DNA of 64,000 nucleotides from JANXQG01 sp963824275 (lineage in GTDB: Bacteria > Planctomycetota > Planctomycetia > Pirellulales > Thermoguttaceae): the NCBI GenBank assembly GCA_963824275.1, contig CAWGOT010000006.1, positions 1,302,001 through 1,366,000 of the forward strand, written 5' to 3'. A program made the translations under genes and the position numbers. Below the pieces are notes generated by a model. It had not been told where the DNA came from and ran no database searches. It was given only the letters and a program-made list of their open reading frames with translations. Below are positions 48,531-61,300 of this stretch, one piece after another. Numbering within the stretch: position 1 is the first letter of the stretch; each line of letters starts with the position of its first letter.

Positions 48531-48923
48531 TCAAACTCCGACAGGGATGTCAGAAAAATACGGGTTTAATTTCAACCAGCCAGCCCAGTGGCAGGCGATG
48601 AAATCGCGCAACTCGATGCGGTCGTGCGGGAAGCCCGCACCGAGGCCGGAGAACTTGTCGCTCGACGACACGTCGCGAACCGTCGCGTCGTTGCGATAGC
48701 GGTCGTAGATATCTTCAACCATTTCATCCGTCTTGAATCCTGATCGATAGACCCAAATCTTCACCACTTTCGCGCCGGCTTTGGGCTGCGGGACGGACCA
48801 ATCGTCAGCCTTTTTCAGCATCTCTTTGCGCAGTTCCGGCGTAGTACCGCCCGGCGCCGCCGAACTAGCGGAGGCCGGACGGAAGAGAAGCAACATCGCA
48901 ACGGTTCGCGCCACTTTCATCAT
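48531..48923 (-). CDS. Small secreted protein of unknown function
   Basis: 130 residues. The ATG at 48923 has GAGGTG five bases upstream, and a second ATG follows directly. The N-terminus MMKVARTVAMLLLFRPASAS looks like a signal peptide. The mature part is charged (ELRKEMLKKADDWSVPQPKA, VVKIWVYRSGFKTDEMVEDI). The start is 33 bases after the stop of the giant IPT gene, so the two may be co-transcribed. I do not recognise the family. Confidence 0.5.
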   Translation of the reverse strand: MMKVARTVAMLLLFRPASASSAAPGGTTPELRKEMLKKADDWSVPQPKAGAKVVKIWVYRSGFKTDEMVEDIYDRYRNDATVRDVSSSDKFSGLGAGFPHDRIELRDFIACHWAGWLKLNPYFSDIPVGV

Positions 48924-48956
48924 CACGCACCTCATTCTTCTAACCACTCAATTCCG

Positions 48957-51900
48957 TCAAAGTCCGAACCGGGCAAGAACCTCGTCCCGGACTTTGACCG
49001 TGGAATCGGTCGTCTTGTTTTGGTAGGAGGAGTTCCAGGAACTTTCGATCTCCGCGAGCCATGCCCAGCGCACGGATTGCGGGATATTGGCCGATGCGGC
49101 GGTCGGAGCGAGAGCGGATCGATCCGACTTGAAGACGGCATCGATCGTGGCAGTTGAGACGGCTGCCGGCATTGCGGTCGAAGGCGCATCGCTGGCGACG
49201 GATGCGGAAGCCGACCTGGCCGGTGCATCGCGTGTGGTGACTGATGCACTTGCCGCCACGCTGGCCGCAACCATCGGCGTGAAAGTTGCCGATACGGTGG
49301 CACTCTTCGCGGCAGGCGCGGCAGGTTCCACGGGCGAAGCAACCGGCGCCGCCTGGCTCGCGCCGAACAATATGCTCGCGCTCGATCCAACCACGAGGCT
49401 CGAGCCGCTGGGCAAGCCCCCGGCACTGGCGACGATGAGCGTCCCCGCTTTGACCACGGTGGGACCGGCGTAGAAATTGGCGCCGGAAAGCGTCACCGTG
49501 CCGCCCGTCGCCGTGGCGGTGCCCACGGTCACGCCGCCCGCCCCGTAGAGGTCCGCGCTGACCGTGCCGTCGTTGAGCTGATAGGCGGCGGCGATAACCG
49601 GCCCGCCGCAGAGGGTGCCCGTAACGACGGTCACCGTCCCGCCGCTGAAGAAGGCACCGCCGGGAGCCACGCTGAGCGTGCTGCCGCCCGTCACGCTGGT
49701 AGCGGTCGTTACCGAGAGGGCCGCGTCCGGGCCGACGGCTACTTCTCCGCCGGACTGGACCGCTAGGGCGTAGGCCGCCTGGCTGGAAGTCACTTGCACG
49801 GCGCTGGGTGTATCGACAACCGCATTGGTCGTGCAATCGGGGCAGGGCAGGCATGTGCCCGACCATTGCTGGTCCGTCCAATTGCCCGTTTGGCATCCCG
49901 CCCAGCACATCGTGGCCGGGGCCACGGTGATGGAGACGATCGTCGGGGTGGAATTGCCGTAGGGGTCGACGGCCTTGTAGGTGAAGCTGTCCGTGCCGAA
50001 ATAGCCGGAGTTGGGGGTATAGGTGAACGAGCCATCGCTATTGAAGGACAGCGTCCCGTCGGCGGGGCTGGCAACCAGGCTGGCGGTCAAACCGGTGCTG
50101 CCCTTCGGACCCGTATCGTTGGCCAGCACGCCGGGGGCGGCGACCACCAGGCTCGAGCCCCCGGCCTGTGTCGGCAAGGTCATCGTGTACGTATCGGCCG
50201 CGGCCACCGGTGCGGCCCCGTAGGTGAACTGGTCGGCCGACGAAGTGGCCAAGGTCCCGTAGGGCGTCGTCACCGTCACATGCACCGTGCCGGCGGCGCC
50301 TGCCGGGGCGGCGGCCACGATAAAGGTATCCGCATCGACGAGGATCGTGGCCGCAGTCTGGCCGAACATCACGGCCGTTGCGCCCCCGAGGTCCGTGCCG
50401 GTGATCGTCACGTCGCTGCCGCCCGCTGTGGAGCCTGCCGAGGCATTGACCCCGGAAACCGCGGGCGCCATAATGCCCGTGAACTGGTCGGCCGATGAAG
50501 TGCTCGACGTGCCAGCGGGCGTCGTCACCGTCACGTCCACGGTACCGACGGTGCCCGCCGGATCGGTCGCCACGATCTGCGTGGCCGTGTCCGAGCCGGG
50601 GACGATCGTGCCCGCCACGCCGCCGAAGTCCACTTCGGTAGCGTCCTCGAGGTCCGTGCCGGTGATCGTAACGGCGGTTCCGCCCGTCGCCGCGCCCACC
50701 GACGGGCTGACGCCGCTGACGGCCGGCGCGAGCGGGAGGTAGGTGAACTGGCCCGCCGAGACGCTGCCGCCTGGCATGACCAGCGTCACGTCCGCCATGC
50801 CGACGGTTCCCGCCGGGCTGTAAACGTCGATCTGGTTGAACGAGTCGTCGAGCATTGAGCCCGGATTCTGGCCGAAGTCCACGGCGGTCGCCCCGCTCAG
50901 CCAATAGCCGGTGATCGTCACCAGGGTGCCGCCCGTGCGCAATCCAGACGAGGGGCCCGTGCCGGTGACGGAGGGCGCGATGTAGTAGGTGAACTGGTCG
51001 GCCGGGGAGGTGGCCGACGTGCCGCCGGCCGTGGTCACGGTCACGTCATCCGAAAACATGCCGGTGGACCATTGCGGGGCGTTGACCACGATCTGGCCAT
51101 CCGTATTATTGCTGACGAGGGTGGCCAGTTGGTCTCCGAAGTAGACCGCCGTGGCGTTGGCCAGGCCCGCGCCGAAGATCGTAACCTGCGTGCCGCCGCC
51201 CAGGAAGCCCTCCGGCGGACTGATGCCCGATACGCTCGGCACTGCCACGTACGTGAACTGGTCGGCCGGCGAGGTGTCCGACGTGCCGCCGGCCGTCCGG
51301 TGATCGTCACCTGCGTGCCGCCGCTGCTTGTCCCTAGCGACGGGCTGATGGCCGTGACGATGGGCATCGGCAGGTAAGTGAACTGGTCGGCCGTCGAGAC
51401 GTTCCGAGGTGCCCAGCGGAGTCGTGACCGTGATGTCCAGCATGCCGGCCGTGCCCGCCGGGTCGGTGACGGTGATCGAGGTTCCATCCGGGCTGATCGT
51501 GAAATTGGTGGTCTGATTTCCTTTCGGGCCGATGGTCACTTGGGGGACCACGGTGTCGCCGAAATTGACCGCCGTGGCCCCGGTCAGGTCGTCGCCGCTG
51601 ATCGTCACCGTGTTGAAGCCCGCCGTCAGGCCCGCGGCTTGAGTGCCGTTGATCGTCAGGGGGCCGGTCACTTGACTGATGAACGGTGCGTCCGTGTACG
51701 TGAACAGATCGGCGGGCTCGGAAATCGCCGATGTGCCGTCGGGAGTGGTCACGGTCACGTCGACCGGGCCCAGGCCCGTGGCAGAAGCGGGGCTGACGAC
51801 CGCGATCTGGTCGTCCGTATCGCTGACAATCGTGGCCGCTTGGGCACCGAAATCGACCTCCGTGGCGCTCGGCCAGGAGCGTGCCGGTGATCACGACCGG

Positions 51901-54900
51901 CGTGCCGCCCTCCACCGCGCCGGAGGCCGCCGCGCCCGAAGGCGCGCTCAGGCCGGTGACCACCGGGGGCGGCATGTAGGTGTATGCCGACGAGCGGGTC
52001 ACACTGCCGCCCACATTCGTCACTGTCACGTCCACGGGGCCCAAAGACAGTCCTGCCGGGACCTCGACGTAAAGACTCCCGCTGATGCCGTAACAATCCG
52101 TCGCCGCGACACTGCCGAAGTCCACCATGGTGTCCAACAAGCCCACATTCCAGCCATTCACCGTGCCATCGATCAGGCCGCTGCCGGAAATCGCCACCCA
52201 ATTGCCTCCCGCCAAGGGACCCGCCGCGGCCGTGATGCCCGTCACGCTTGGGGCCCCGAAGTACGTGAACACATCGTAATTGTACTCGGTCGATGAGGTG
52301 CCGTACTCCGTCGTCACCGTCACGCTCGCGTAGCCGGGGGAACCTTGCGGGGTGACGGCCGTGATCGTACTGGAGGACCCGGCGTAGTTGTTGGTAAAAC
52401 TGGTCGCCGGGACGCCGCCGAAATCGACCACCGTTGCGCCAGTGCCGATGTTTTGCATGAAATTGTAACCGGAAATGGTCACGGTGGTGCCGCCCGACGC
52501 CGGACCGTAGACGTAGCCGTCCAGGTCCCCGCTGACGCTCAGCCCCGTGACGATGGGCCCACTGGTGAAAGTGTACTGATTGGCCGGTGTAGGAATGGAA
52601 GACGACGAGAGGCCCGACGGCGATTCCACCACCGTTACGACCACCGTGCCGGGCGGGTGGTACGGAACCATGACAGCAATAGAGGTAGGCTGAGGGTTTG
52701 CTGGCGTTACCGCGTACTGGTTCGATCCGAAATCGACCTCCGTGACGCCGGAGAGGTTCTCACCCTCGATAAAGGTTATCGCGGAATTGCCCAGCCAGGC
52801 GGGCCCGAAGTTGCTCACGATCGCTGAAATCGTCGGCACCAGGCCGTAAGCGAACTGATCGGCCGGCGAGGTGGCCGAAGTCCCACCCGCCGAGACCACC
52901 GTCACGTCCATCGCGCCGGCAGCGTAGCTTACCGGGCACATAACCGTGATCGAGCCGTTGAGGTTGTAGGTGATGTTGGTCACTGAAGCAAGGCTGCCGA
53001 AATCGACTGCCGTGACGTACGACAGGTTCGAGCCCGTGATGGTCACCGCAGTCTGCACCGGCGGGCCGCCCGCCGGCGTCACCCCGCAGGCAGCCGGGCT
53101 GAGTCCGGCAACGGCGGGGGCGGGCACGTAATAGGTGAACTGGTCCGCCGGATTAGCGGCTGTCCACCCGTATTCCGTGTCGACCGTCACGTCCACCGGA
53201 CCGGTGGCGTTTGCGGGGCTGGCCGGGCTGGTGGCCACGATCATGGTGTCGGAGACGGGTGTGTAGCTGGCCGCCAGGGTAGCGCCGAACTTCACCGCCG
53301 TGACGCCGTCCAGGTCCGATCCGGTGATGATGATGCCCGTGGTCCCGCCCGCCACCGGGCCGGACGACGGACTCACGCCACTCACGCCCAGACTGGTGGG
53401 AATCAAGAATTTGAACTCGTCTGCCGCGCCCAGCGGCGTCCAACCGTAGGTGGCATAGACCTGGATGTCCGCAATACTGGCCGGCGTCGGACAAGGGGAC
53501 GACGGGGCTGACCACCTGGAACTGCGAGTCCGTCGCGCCGGCCAGAACCGGGACCGAAATGGAATTCGCCACGTTGCCGCCGGGCAGGACGAAATTCGCC
53601 ACGCCGCCGCGGGGCTCGATGTCCGTTCCCGTGACCGTGAGCGTTTCCCCGGGCGCAATCAGGACCGACGATGGACTCACGCCGGTAATCATGGACGACG
53701 GCGTGTAGGTCCAAGGCGCTGGCCGTCTCGGCGTCCGGCGCCACGACGGTCAGTGAGAACTGGCCGGCGAAGCCCGACGGACTGACGGCCGTGATCGGCC
53801 CGCCGGTAGTGTCCGGATCGGGGGTGAAGCTGGCCGCCGCTATGTCGCCGAACAAAACCTGGTAGACGCCATTCAGATTTGTGCCCGTAATGGTCACAGG
53901 CGTCCCGCCCGCCGCCGGGCCGCTGGACGTACTAAGGCCGCTGATGGCGATCAGATCGGCCACGGGGTGGACATAGACCCAGACCCCCGGGTCGGGCGAC
54001 GTGCCCTGCGGCGTGGTCACGCTCGCATATTCATTATAGGTCGGGTAGGTGTAACCACCATCCCCGGGATAGACGACCACGACCTGCGTGGGCGTGTTGC
54101 TGACAATCCCGTTGGGGAGCACCACCGGATACGTACCGCTGACCGAGGAGCCCGGATAGTTGGCGAAGTCCACCACCGTGGCCGGGTACAGGCCCGTGCC
54201 GGTGATCGTCACCTGGGTGCCTCCCATGCAGTTGACGGAAACTCCGCTGGTCGTCGAATCGCCGCTGACGACGGGCGGGCCCTCGAAGTAGAATTGGTCG
54301 CCCGTGTCCAGGCTGCCGCCCACGATCCCCAGCGACGCCAGGGTCACCTGCACCGTGCCGGCGGCCTCCGCCGGGCTGTAGACCGTGATCTGATCATCAT
54401 TGCGGATGTTAAAGATGGTCCCGGGCGTGCCGCCGAAGTCAACGGCTGTTACGTTTTCCAGGTTCGTGCCCCAGATCAACAGCTCGGTGCCGCCGCCCAA
54501 GGGCCCCCAACCCAGAGACGATGGAGTCACGGAAATGAAACTCGTAGAAGGCGGATTCAGGTAGCTGACGGTACTGACCGAGGGCGGTGCCAGCCACGTA
54601 TAGGCATCGGGGTCGACCCAGCGGTTGCGGAGCCCTCCCAACGGCGGCGTTGGCGGCGCGGGACGTGGCGCCGTATGCAGTCACCGTCACGTCTACCGTC
54701 GTGCCGCGCGTGCCCGCCGGCGCCGCGCAAGTGATCTCCCACTGCGAAGGTGAGGCCTGTACGCCGGCGGAGTTATACGTGGCGGGAGTCAGAAGCGTCA
54801 AGTTGTTAGGGTCGATATCCACAGTCTGGCTGCCGAAGTTCACGGCCGAGGCGCCGCCGAAATTGCTGCCGCAGATTGTGACAGGCTCGCCGCCCGCCGC

Positions 54901-57900
54901 CGGGCCTGCCGTGGGGCTTACCGACTGGACCACGGGTGCATCTTCATAGGTGAACAGATCGGCCGTCGTCGTGGCCGACCAGTTGCCGGGAGACTGTCCG
55001 GCCTCAGCAAGCTCCGGTACCACTCCGGCCGGCGAAGTCTGCAGCCGCACGTCGGCCGTACAGGCCTGGTAGCAAGACGGCACGTAACATGTCGTCTGCC
55101 AATATCCGGCCTCCGGGTCGTTACTCGGATACGTATACGTCGTCGAATCCGGAATCGGATACTGTAACTCTTGCCCGGAAGCTGCTCCCAAGAGCTGCTC
55201 GGACGACCCCGACCCGATGCTGAAAGCGACCTCTAGGTTGGGGTCCGGGAAGGCTCCAATTAGTGATCCCCCCGAAATCTGCAACGTTCCGAAGTTCTGG
55301 CCGGTGATTGTGACGGTCTCGCCGTTGGGTTCGTACGACCCGCCTTGCGGAGTCACCGCCCCGTACGCCGGGCTGACACCCGTAACCACCGGTTGGGTTG
55401 CGAACTCGATATTGACCGGCGAGGACGTGCCGCCCGGACTGCTCACGGTGACCGGCACCGTGCCGCTACCCGCCGGAACGTAGGCGTAAATCTGGCTGTC
55501 ACTCCCCACGCTCTCGGAAGCGTCAAGGACACCTGCTGTGCTGCCGAAATCCACCTCCGTGGCGTCCAACAGGCCCGACCCCTTGATTTCTGCGAGCGTG
55601 CCGCCCCCGCCTATCGCCATGGCGGGCGAAGCGCCATCCACGTTGGCGATCGATGAGACCGTCGGGGGTGGATCGAGGGTATAGGGTATCGTACACTGCG
55701 CCACCCTGTGTGACGGTCTGACCGTTGCTCGTCTGCGTTTGCGTGGTGACCTGCACGTACGACGGCGTGTTGTAGAGCGTCAGCGGGGGCTCGTAGGGCT
55801 CGTCCCCTGGGATGGAATTGTACCATTGGTATTTGCCGACCATCGAGTCCGCGCTGGCGTCCGGCACATAGACCTGCAGCGAGGTGTTCGTCACGCTGCC
55901 CGGCACAATTCGGGCATCGACTTGCCCGCCCCCAACGTCCCCGAACATCCACACTGGCTCGCAAGGAGGAGGAGTACCCCAGAGCCAGGGGTAAACGTCG
56001 CTCCCGTTGTCATTGATGGACTGCGACACGTACTCGACACTCGGAATCTCGAAAATCACCGCGGTCGTGTTCTCCAGGTTGACTCCGTAGACAGTGAGGA
56101 CCGAGTTGTTCCCGTTGATCGGCGTGATCGGCCCCTGGGCGCTGTCATACCCGAGGAGCACCGGCGGCGCGGTTTCCGCCGCTGCGCCGACGTAGTTGCT
56201 GGAATTCCAGAGCGTGGTCGGGGGGAAGCTCGCCAGGGAGATGCTTGCGATCTGGATGCCCACGGCCGAGAAGTTCAGGCTGACGCCAGCGTTGAAAGTG
56301 ATGCTGCCCGTCGGTTGGAACGCCGAGCCGATGTTGTTGGCGATACCGTCGGGGCCCATGAGGCGGATCTTGCCTTCCGGGTCCCCGTTCTCCAGCGCCG
56401 GGTTCAAACCGAACCCGACGTGCGCGGTGAGTGTGCCGTAGGCGTCGATCGACACGGTGGCCAGCCCCGCCAGGGTGACGCCGCCGCCACCCCCGAGGGT
56501 GACGCCGGCGCCAATGGTCGCGTAGCAGTAGTCCTGGCTGCCCTGGTTCGATGGGGTCTCGCCCACGACGTAGATCCCGTCCAGCAGGTCACTTAGCGCG
56601 CTCGGCTGGCAGCCCTGGCTGAGGAACTGCCGCACCCCGTAGGTGTCGTACCCCAGAATGACCCGCGCACTGGCGCTGAAGTTGAAAGAACAGAAGAAGT
56701 CGATGCCGGCAAACCCGCCTACCGGGATGGTGACATCGAACCCGGGAAGGAGGCTGGGCGTCGAGAAGCTGATCGGGCCGCTGTCGAAGCTCACCAGGTC
56801 CGCGTCCTGGCCGAAGAGCATTTTCAGCACGCACGAGGGGTCGTCGAGGATCGGAAAGGACAGGGAAGGGCCGCCGCCGGACCCGGAGCCCTGCTGGACA
56901 GTGCTGCCAAAACTGTTGCCGAGTTGCGAGAGATAGCTTGTATCGGCGGAGGGCGCGCCGCCCACGAGGTCGTCGGGCGTCAGATCGCCCAGGTAGGCCC
57001 CCGTCGCGATCGTGTTGCCCAGCACGCCTGGCGTCAGGGAACCGAGGCTCGAAACGGCCGGGTCGATCGTGTTGCCGGGCAGGGTGTAGCTGGCGAAGTT
57101 GATAGTCCCCCCCTGGCCGGAGACTTCGTTGCACAGGCTGTGCAGCTCGATGGCAAACTGCGCCAGTCCGTTGATGTCCTGCGCGTCCGATGGGTTCAAC
57201 AGTCCGAACGTCTCCAGCAGCGAGACCACGGTGGGCGGCTGCATGCCCGCCATCGCGGCAATCTGCTGGAGCCCCGGGATCGGGGTGGTGAGGATGTCGA
57301 CCGCGTCGAACAGCGGCTGGATCGTCGTCTGGATGCCCTTGAGGATCGGGCCGATCGAGCCTTGCAGGAAGGTCCCCAGGTCGAGATGCAAACCGCCGAA
57401 CGTGAAATTGTAGTCCGAGGGGTTGTTGATGTCCGCGCAGCTCATCTGGAGCGTGGTGCCGACGCTGGGAAAATTCGTCGAGAGGCCGTTGCTATTCTGG
57501 CCGCAGACGGCCAGCGTCAGCGAGGCACTGAGGTCGAGGTTGATCGTGCCGCTCAGCGCCGGGCTGGCCAGCGCCGGGCTGGCCAGGCTGGTGACCCAGA
57601 GCGCGGCGTTGATCCCGTCGTTGGCCCCCTCGCCCGTGACGTTCCCCTGCAAAAGCCCCACGTAGGCGGTCATGCTGGCACCGTTGGGGATCGTGGCGCT
57701 GATCGAGAACATCATCTGCGACTGGGCCTGCGTCGGGGTCGGATTGTCGGGCGGCTGTGCGCCGTTGACGTTCAGGTGCACGGGCGCGAGGCTCAGGCTC
57801 CCATTGGTGACCAGGATGGCCACCTCCACACTGAGGTCGGCCGAGAGCGCGAGGTGTCCGTTGCCGGACGCAAATTGGATCGGCAAGTCCGGCAGGATCT

Positions 57901-58477
57901 GGCTCAGGTCCACGTTCTGGCTGTAGAGCGGGAAGTGCAGCCGCATCTCCGCTTCCCCGCTGGGCGAGGTCCCGTTGAGCGTGAAGGGGGTGGGGACGTA
58001 GATGTCGCCCGGTTGCGCGTGGATGTTGTTGTCGGGTTGGTTGAACTGGGTGCAGCCCAGGATATTTTCGCCGCCGGGGCCCAAGGCATTGTAGAGGGCG
58101 CCGACAAAATAGCTTTGCGCCTGCGTTGGGTCCGTGGTGTTCTGGATGGCGTTGATCGCATTGTCCACCTTCGATTTGACGTCGGTGACCGTCGACTGGA
58201 GGCTCGCTTCGGCCGAGCTGATCATCCCCTGGACCTGCGACTCGATCATGGCAAGCTGTTGGAGCTGACCGCTGGCGCCGCTCAGCGCGTTGTCCAGTTT
58301 GCCCGAAATGCTCGAGAGTTCGTTGCCCAAGTCGCCGCTGTACAGCGAGAGCAGCCGCCGGGCCTCCAGGGGTTCCAGCCGCAGCGGGCGGAGCCGCAGC
58401 CCCAGGCGGTCGCGGGGGTTGCTGTTCCTGGACGTTTTTCGATGCAACTTGCGGCGCAACCGCTTTGAGGACGACAT
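48957..58477 (-). CDS. Giant LEPR-XLL exoprotein with about 20 IPT/TIG domains (several frameshifts)
   Basis: The start at 58477 (GGAGG six bases before) gives a basic leader and the planctomycete motif RLEPLEARRLLS near residue 33, thought to mark exported giant proteins. A 900-residue non-repetitive head follows (SLYSGDLGNELSSISGKLDN, VTIPVGGFAGIDFFCSFNFS). Then come about 20 IPT/TIG units such as PAVSGVSPSVGAATGGTAVT-ITGTDLEDATEVDF with closing SxADQFTY. Next are a tandem-95/cadherin-like unit (DGTLSFNSDGSFTYTPNSGY), autotransporter strands and an Ala-rich tail ending VKVRDEVLARFGL. At least seven frame changes occur (about 55650, 54600, 53720, 53500, 51870, 51410, 51290). One IPT unit near 51300 lacks its centre. 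About 3,170 codons; probable adhesin or matrix protein. Confidence 0.78.
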
Positions 58478-59111
58478 GGGAGACCTCCGCAATTCTATTT
58501 GGGCCTGAAGTGAGAGACTCGTTTACTATTAGCTTCCATTGGGTGGAAGCGAGAAGCGATCGGTTGCCGAGTGCCTCATCGACTGGGCAAAAAAGGCCGT
58601 GAATGAGATACGACAACACCTATGGGCGAAGCTGTCCTCGTGGGTTGCAGAATCGCCTTGCCGGTAGAAAGGTCTGGGCACTCCTGCCCGCTCCTGACCC
58701 CGTGTTTTCTCAGGCAAAGAAGAAAGCTCGCACATGACATCCTCCCGGCCCTCACGGACCAAAAGCACGCACGTGGCTAATCCGAAGAATTGCGGTTATG
58801 CGGTCGCTGCATCTACTACTTGCTTGGGGAGCCTGCAGAGATTACCATGCCGTCAACACGCATTTCCTCATCCGTCCACGTAGATGGATGGACCGGGAAA
58901 ATCCGCTAAAAAAGTGTTGACTTCAAATTCCACTAGAGTATTCGTCCAATTTAGCACCACTCGAAAACTTGTCAATAACCAGAGTGGGTTAGCCCACAGA
59001 AACGCAGGCGATCGTTGGCGGCAAGCGGTTGCACGGCCACCTTTGCGGGGGTAGAATCGGGGTTGTCCTGAACTTGCAGTCTGCCCTTGCCTGCCGTGGT
59101 CGATTTCCAAT
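58478..59111. other. Divergent intergenic region upstream of the LEPR gene and recQ
   Basis: About 630 bases between two divergent genes, so promoters for both are expected here. A small hairpin CTTCCATTGGGTGGAAG lies at 58534-58550. No gene with recognisable similarity is seen. Confidence 0.5.
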
Positions 59112-61252
59112 ATGTCGTCCCTTACGGAAATCCTCTGTCTGGCGAACTCCCGCAAGCACGGCGCTCGCTGTGTCGCGGGCATCGTGCTTTCGAGCGGCGC
59201 GTGGGTCCGGCCGGTCTCGGATCTGGACGACGGACGCGTGGAACGGGCGACGCGGCTTGTTGACGGCAGGGAGCCGTCGCTCGGCGACATGCTGCAGATC
59301 CCGCTTGCCGACAAGGGTCCCGACTTCGGGTTCGAATGCGAGAACCGCTCCATCCTTCCCGGTCCGTGGAAGCTCGCCCGCGTCGCGTCCAGGCAGGAGA
59401 TTCGGGCCCGCGTTTGCGGCGATGGTCCCGTTCTTCACAATCATGAAAACTACGTGACCGTGGAGTTCCTGAAATCCTTGCCCTTCGAGAAACGGCGGAC
59501 ACTGCAACTGGTTGAGGCCGGCGACGTGCGGGTTTTCAGCGCCGGACCGAGCGCCAACGGCGGCCGGAAATGGAAAGTCTCCTTCTCCACCGTTAACGGC
59601 GCCCGCATGACCTGCATGCTTACCGACCCCGTGCTTATGGAGAAGCTGGAAACGGGATACGTCCCCAGTCCGCACGTGCTGCTCACCGTCAGCCTCAGCA
59701 TGCCGTACCGCCCGTTGGACTGGGAAGCGGCGGGGACGCCCTGCTGGAAACTTGTTGCGGGAGTCATCGAATTGGATGCCCCGCGCACGTCGCGGGTACC
59801 CGCGGCGCCCGTGCCGCTGGCCGAGCGCCCGCGGATCGACGACGCGCGGATTGACGAGGCGCTGGGCGCCATTTTCGGGCACCACTCCTTCCTTCCCTGT
59901 CAACGCGAAACGGTGCGTGCGATTCTCGATGGCCGCGACGTGTTCGCGGTGATGCCCACCGGCGGGGGCAAGTCGTTGTGCTACCAGCTCTCCGCCTGCC
60001 TGCTGCCGGGCGCGTGCGTGGTTGTAAGCCCGCTCATTTCCCTGATGAAGGACCAGGTGGACAGCGCGGGGGCACGGCATCACGGCCGCGCACCTCAACA
60101 GCTCGCAGACCGAACGCGAGCGGTTGGACGTGCTCCGCCAGCTTGCAGCGGGCCGTCTCGACCTGCTGTACGTCTCGCCCGAGCGATTTGCGCTCGACCA
60201 GTTTTTCGGCTGCCTCAAGCGGACCGCCGTGTGCCTGGTGGCGATCGACGAGGCGCATTGCATCTCCGAGTGGGGTCATGATTTCCGGCCGGACTACCTG
60301 GCCCTCGCCGGGATCCGCAAGCATTTTCCCTCGGTGCCGATTGCGGCCTTCACGGCCACGGCGACCAGGCGGGTCCAGGGCGACATCATCGCGAAGCTCG
60401 GGCTCTGCAATCCCTTTGTTCCGCCGGCGTCGTTCGACCGGCCCAACCTCTTTTACGAGGTGATCGCCAAGGCCGATGCGCGTTCGCAGATTCTCTCCTT
60501 CGTCGAGCGCCGCCGCGGGCAGCCGGGCATCGTCTACCGCCTGAGCCGCAAGAGCGTGGAGCAGACCGACGATCTCTTGCGCCAGCGGCATCCGATCGCT
60601 GCCCTATCACGCCGGTCTGGATGACGGGACCCGGACGCGGAACCAGGAGGCCTTCCGCCGCGACCGGGCCGAGGTCGTGGTCGCGACGATCGCCTTCGGC
60701 ATGGGGATCGACAAGTCGAACGTGCGCTACGTGGTCCATGGTGACCTGCCCAAGAACATCGAGAGCTACTACCAGGAGACGGGACGCGCCGGCCGCGACG
60801 GCGAACCTGCACACTGCCTGTTGCTCTACTCGCCGGGCGACATTCCCCGCCTGGCGTCCTTTATCAAGAAGTTGGGGGATTCCGGGGAGCGGCGACGGCT
60901 TCGCGCAGCCCTTGACGAGATGGCTTCGTACGCCCGACTGACGACGTGCCGCCGCCGCAAGCTGCTCGCCTATTTCGGGCAAGAGCATTTGCAGGCAAGC
61001 TGCGGCGGTTGCGACAATTGCGTCACGTGGACGCCAGAGGATGATGATCGTCTTTGGTATTTGCACGAATCGGGCTGCACGATCCGGGAATTGGCGGACC
61101 TCTTTCGGCGGAACTGCGGGGCGATTGAGTCCCGGCTGGCGAAATTAGCGCTGTTGGCGCTGGCGAGGCGGTCTCCCATCCTGACGAGCCGCCGCGAATC
61201 GAGTTTTGAGAGAAATGACGGCCCACCAGTCTGCGGAATTGGTCATGGGTGA
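59112..61252 (+). CDS. RecQ-family helicase with N-terminal dual-OB-like domain (two frameshifts)
   Basis: The first 220 residues (TEILCLANSRKHGARCVAGI, SSGAWVRPVSDLDDGR) resemble the dual OB-fold domain found in conflict-system proteins, and not RecQ itself. The helicase follows: FLPCQRETVRAILDGRDVFA, Walker A MPTGGGKSLCYQL, VVSPLISLMKDQVD, then after a frame change near 60070 LLYVSPERFAL, DEAH box VAIDEAHCISEWGHDFRPDY, FTATATRRVQ. After a second change near 60600 come LPYHAGLDDGTR, ATIAFGMGIDKSNVRYVVHG and YQETGRAGRDG. The zinc site is CRRRKLLAYFGQ...CGGCDNC. A C-terminal HTH-like segment GCTIRELADLFRRNCGAIES ends the protein. ATP-dependent 3'-5' DNA unwinding is expected. Confidence 0.82.
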
Positions 61253-61300
61253 TTTCGCCGGCGCCATTTGCCCGCGGCGCTGGACCGGCGTTGCACGTCT

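Noticed and set aside
56924..58468. 514-codon plus-strand open frame
   Set aside because: Shadow of the LEPR-XLL gene head, which has an RBS, start motif and conserved leader on the other strand.
59328..59350. tRNA-like GGTTCGAATGC stretch
   Set aside because: It lies inside the conserved coding sequence of the RecQ fusion and no cloverleaf can be formed around it.
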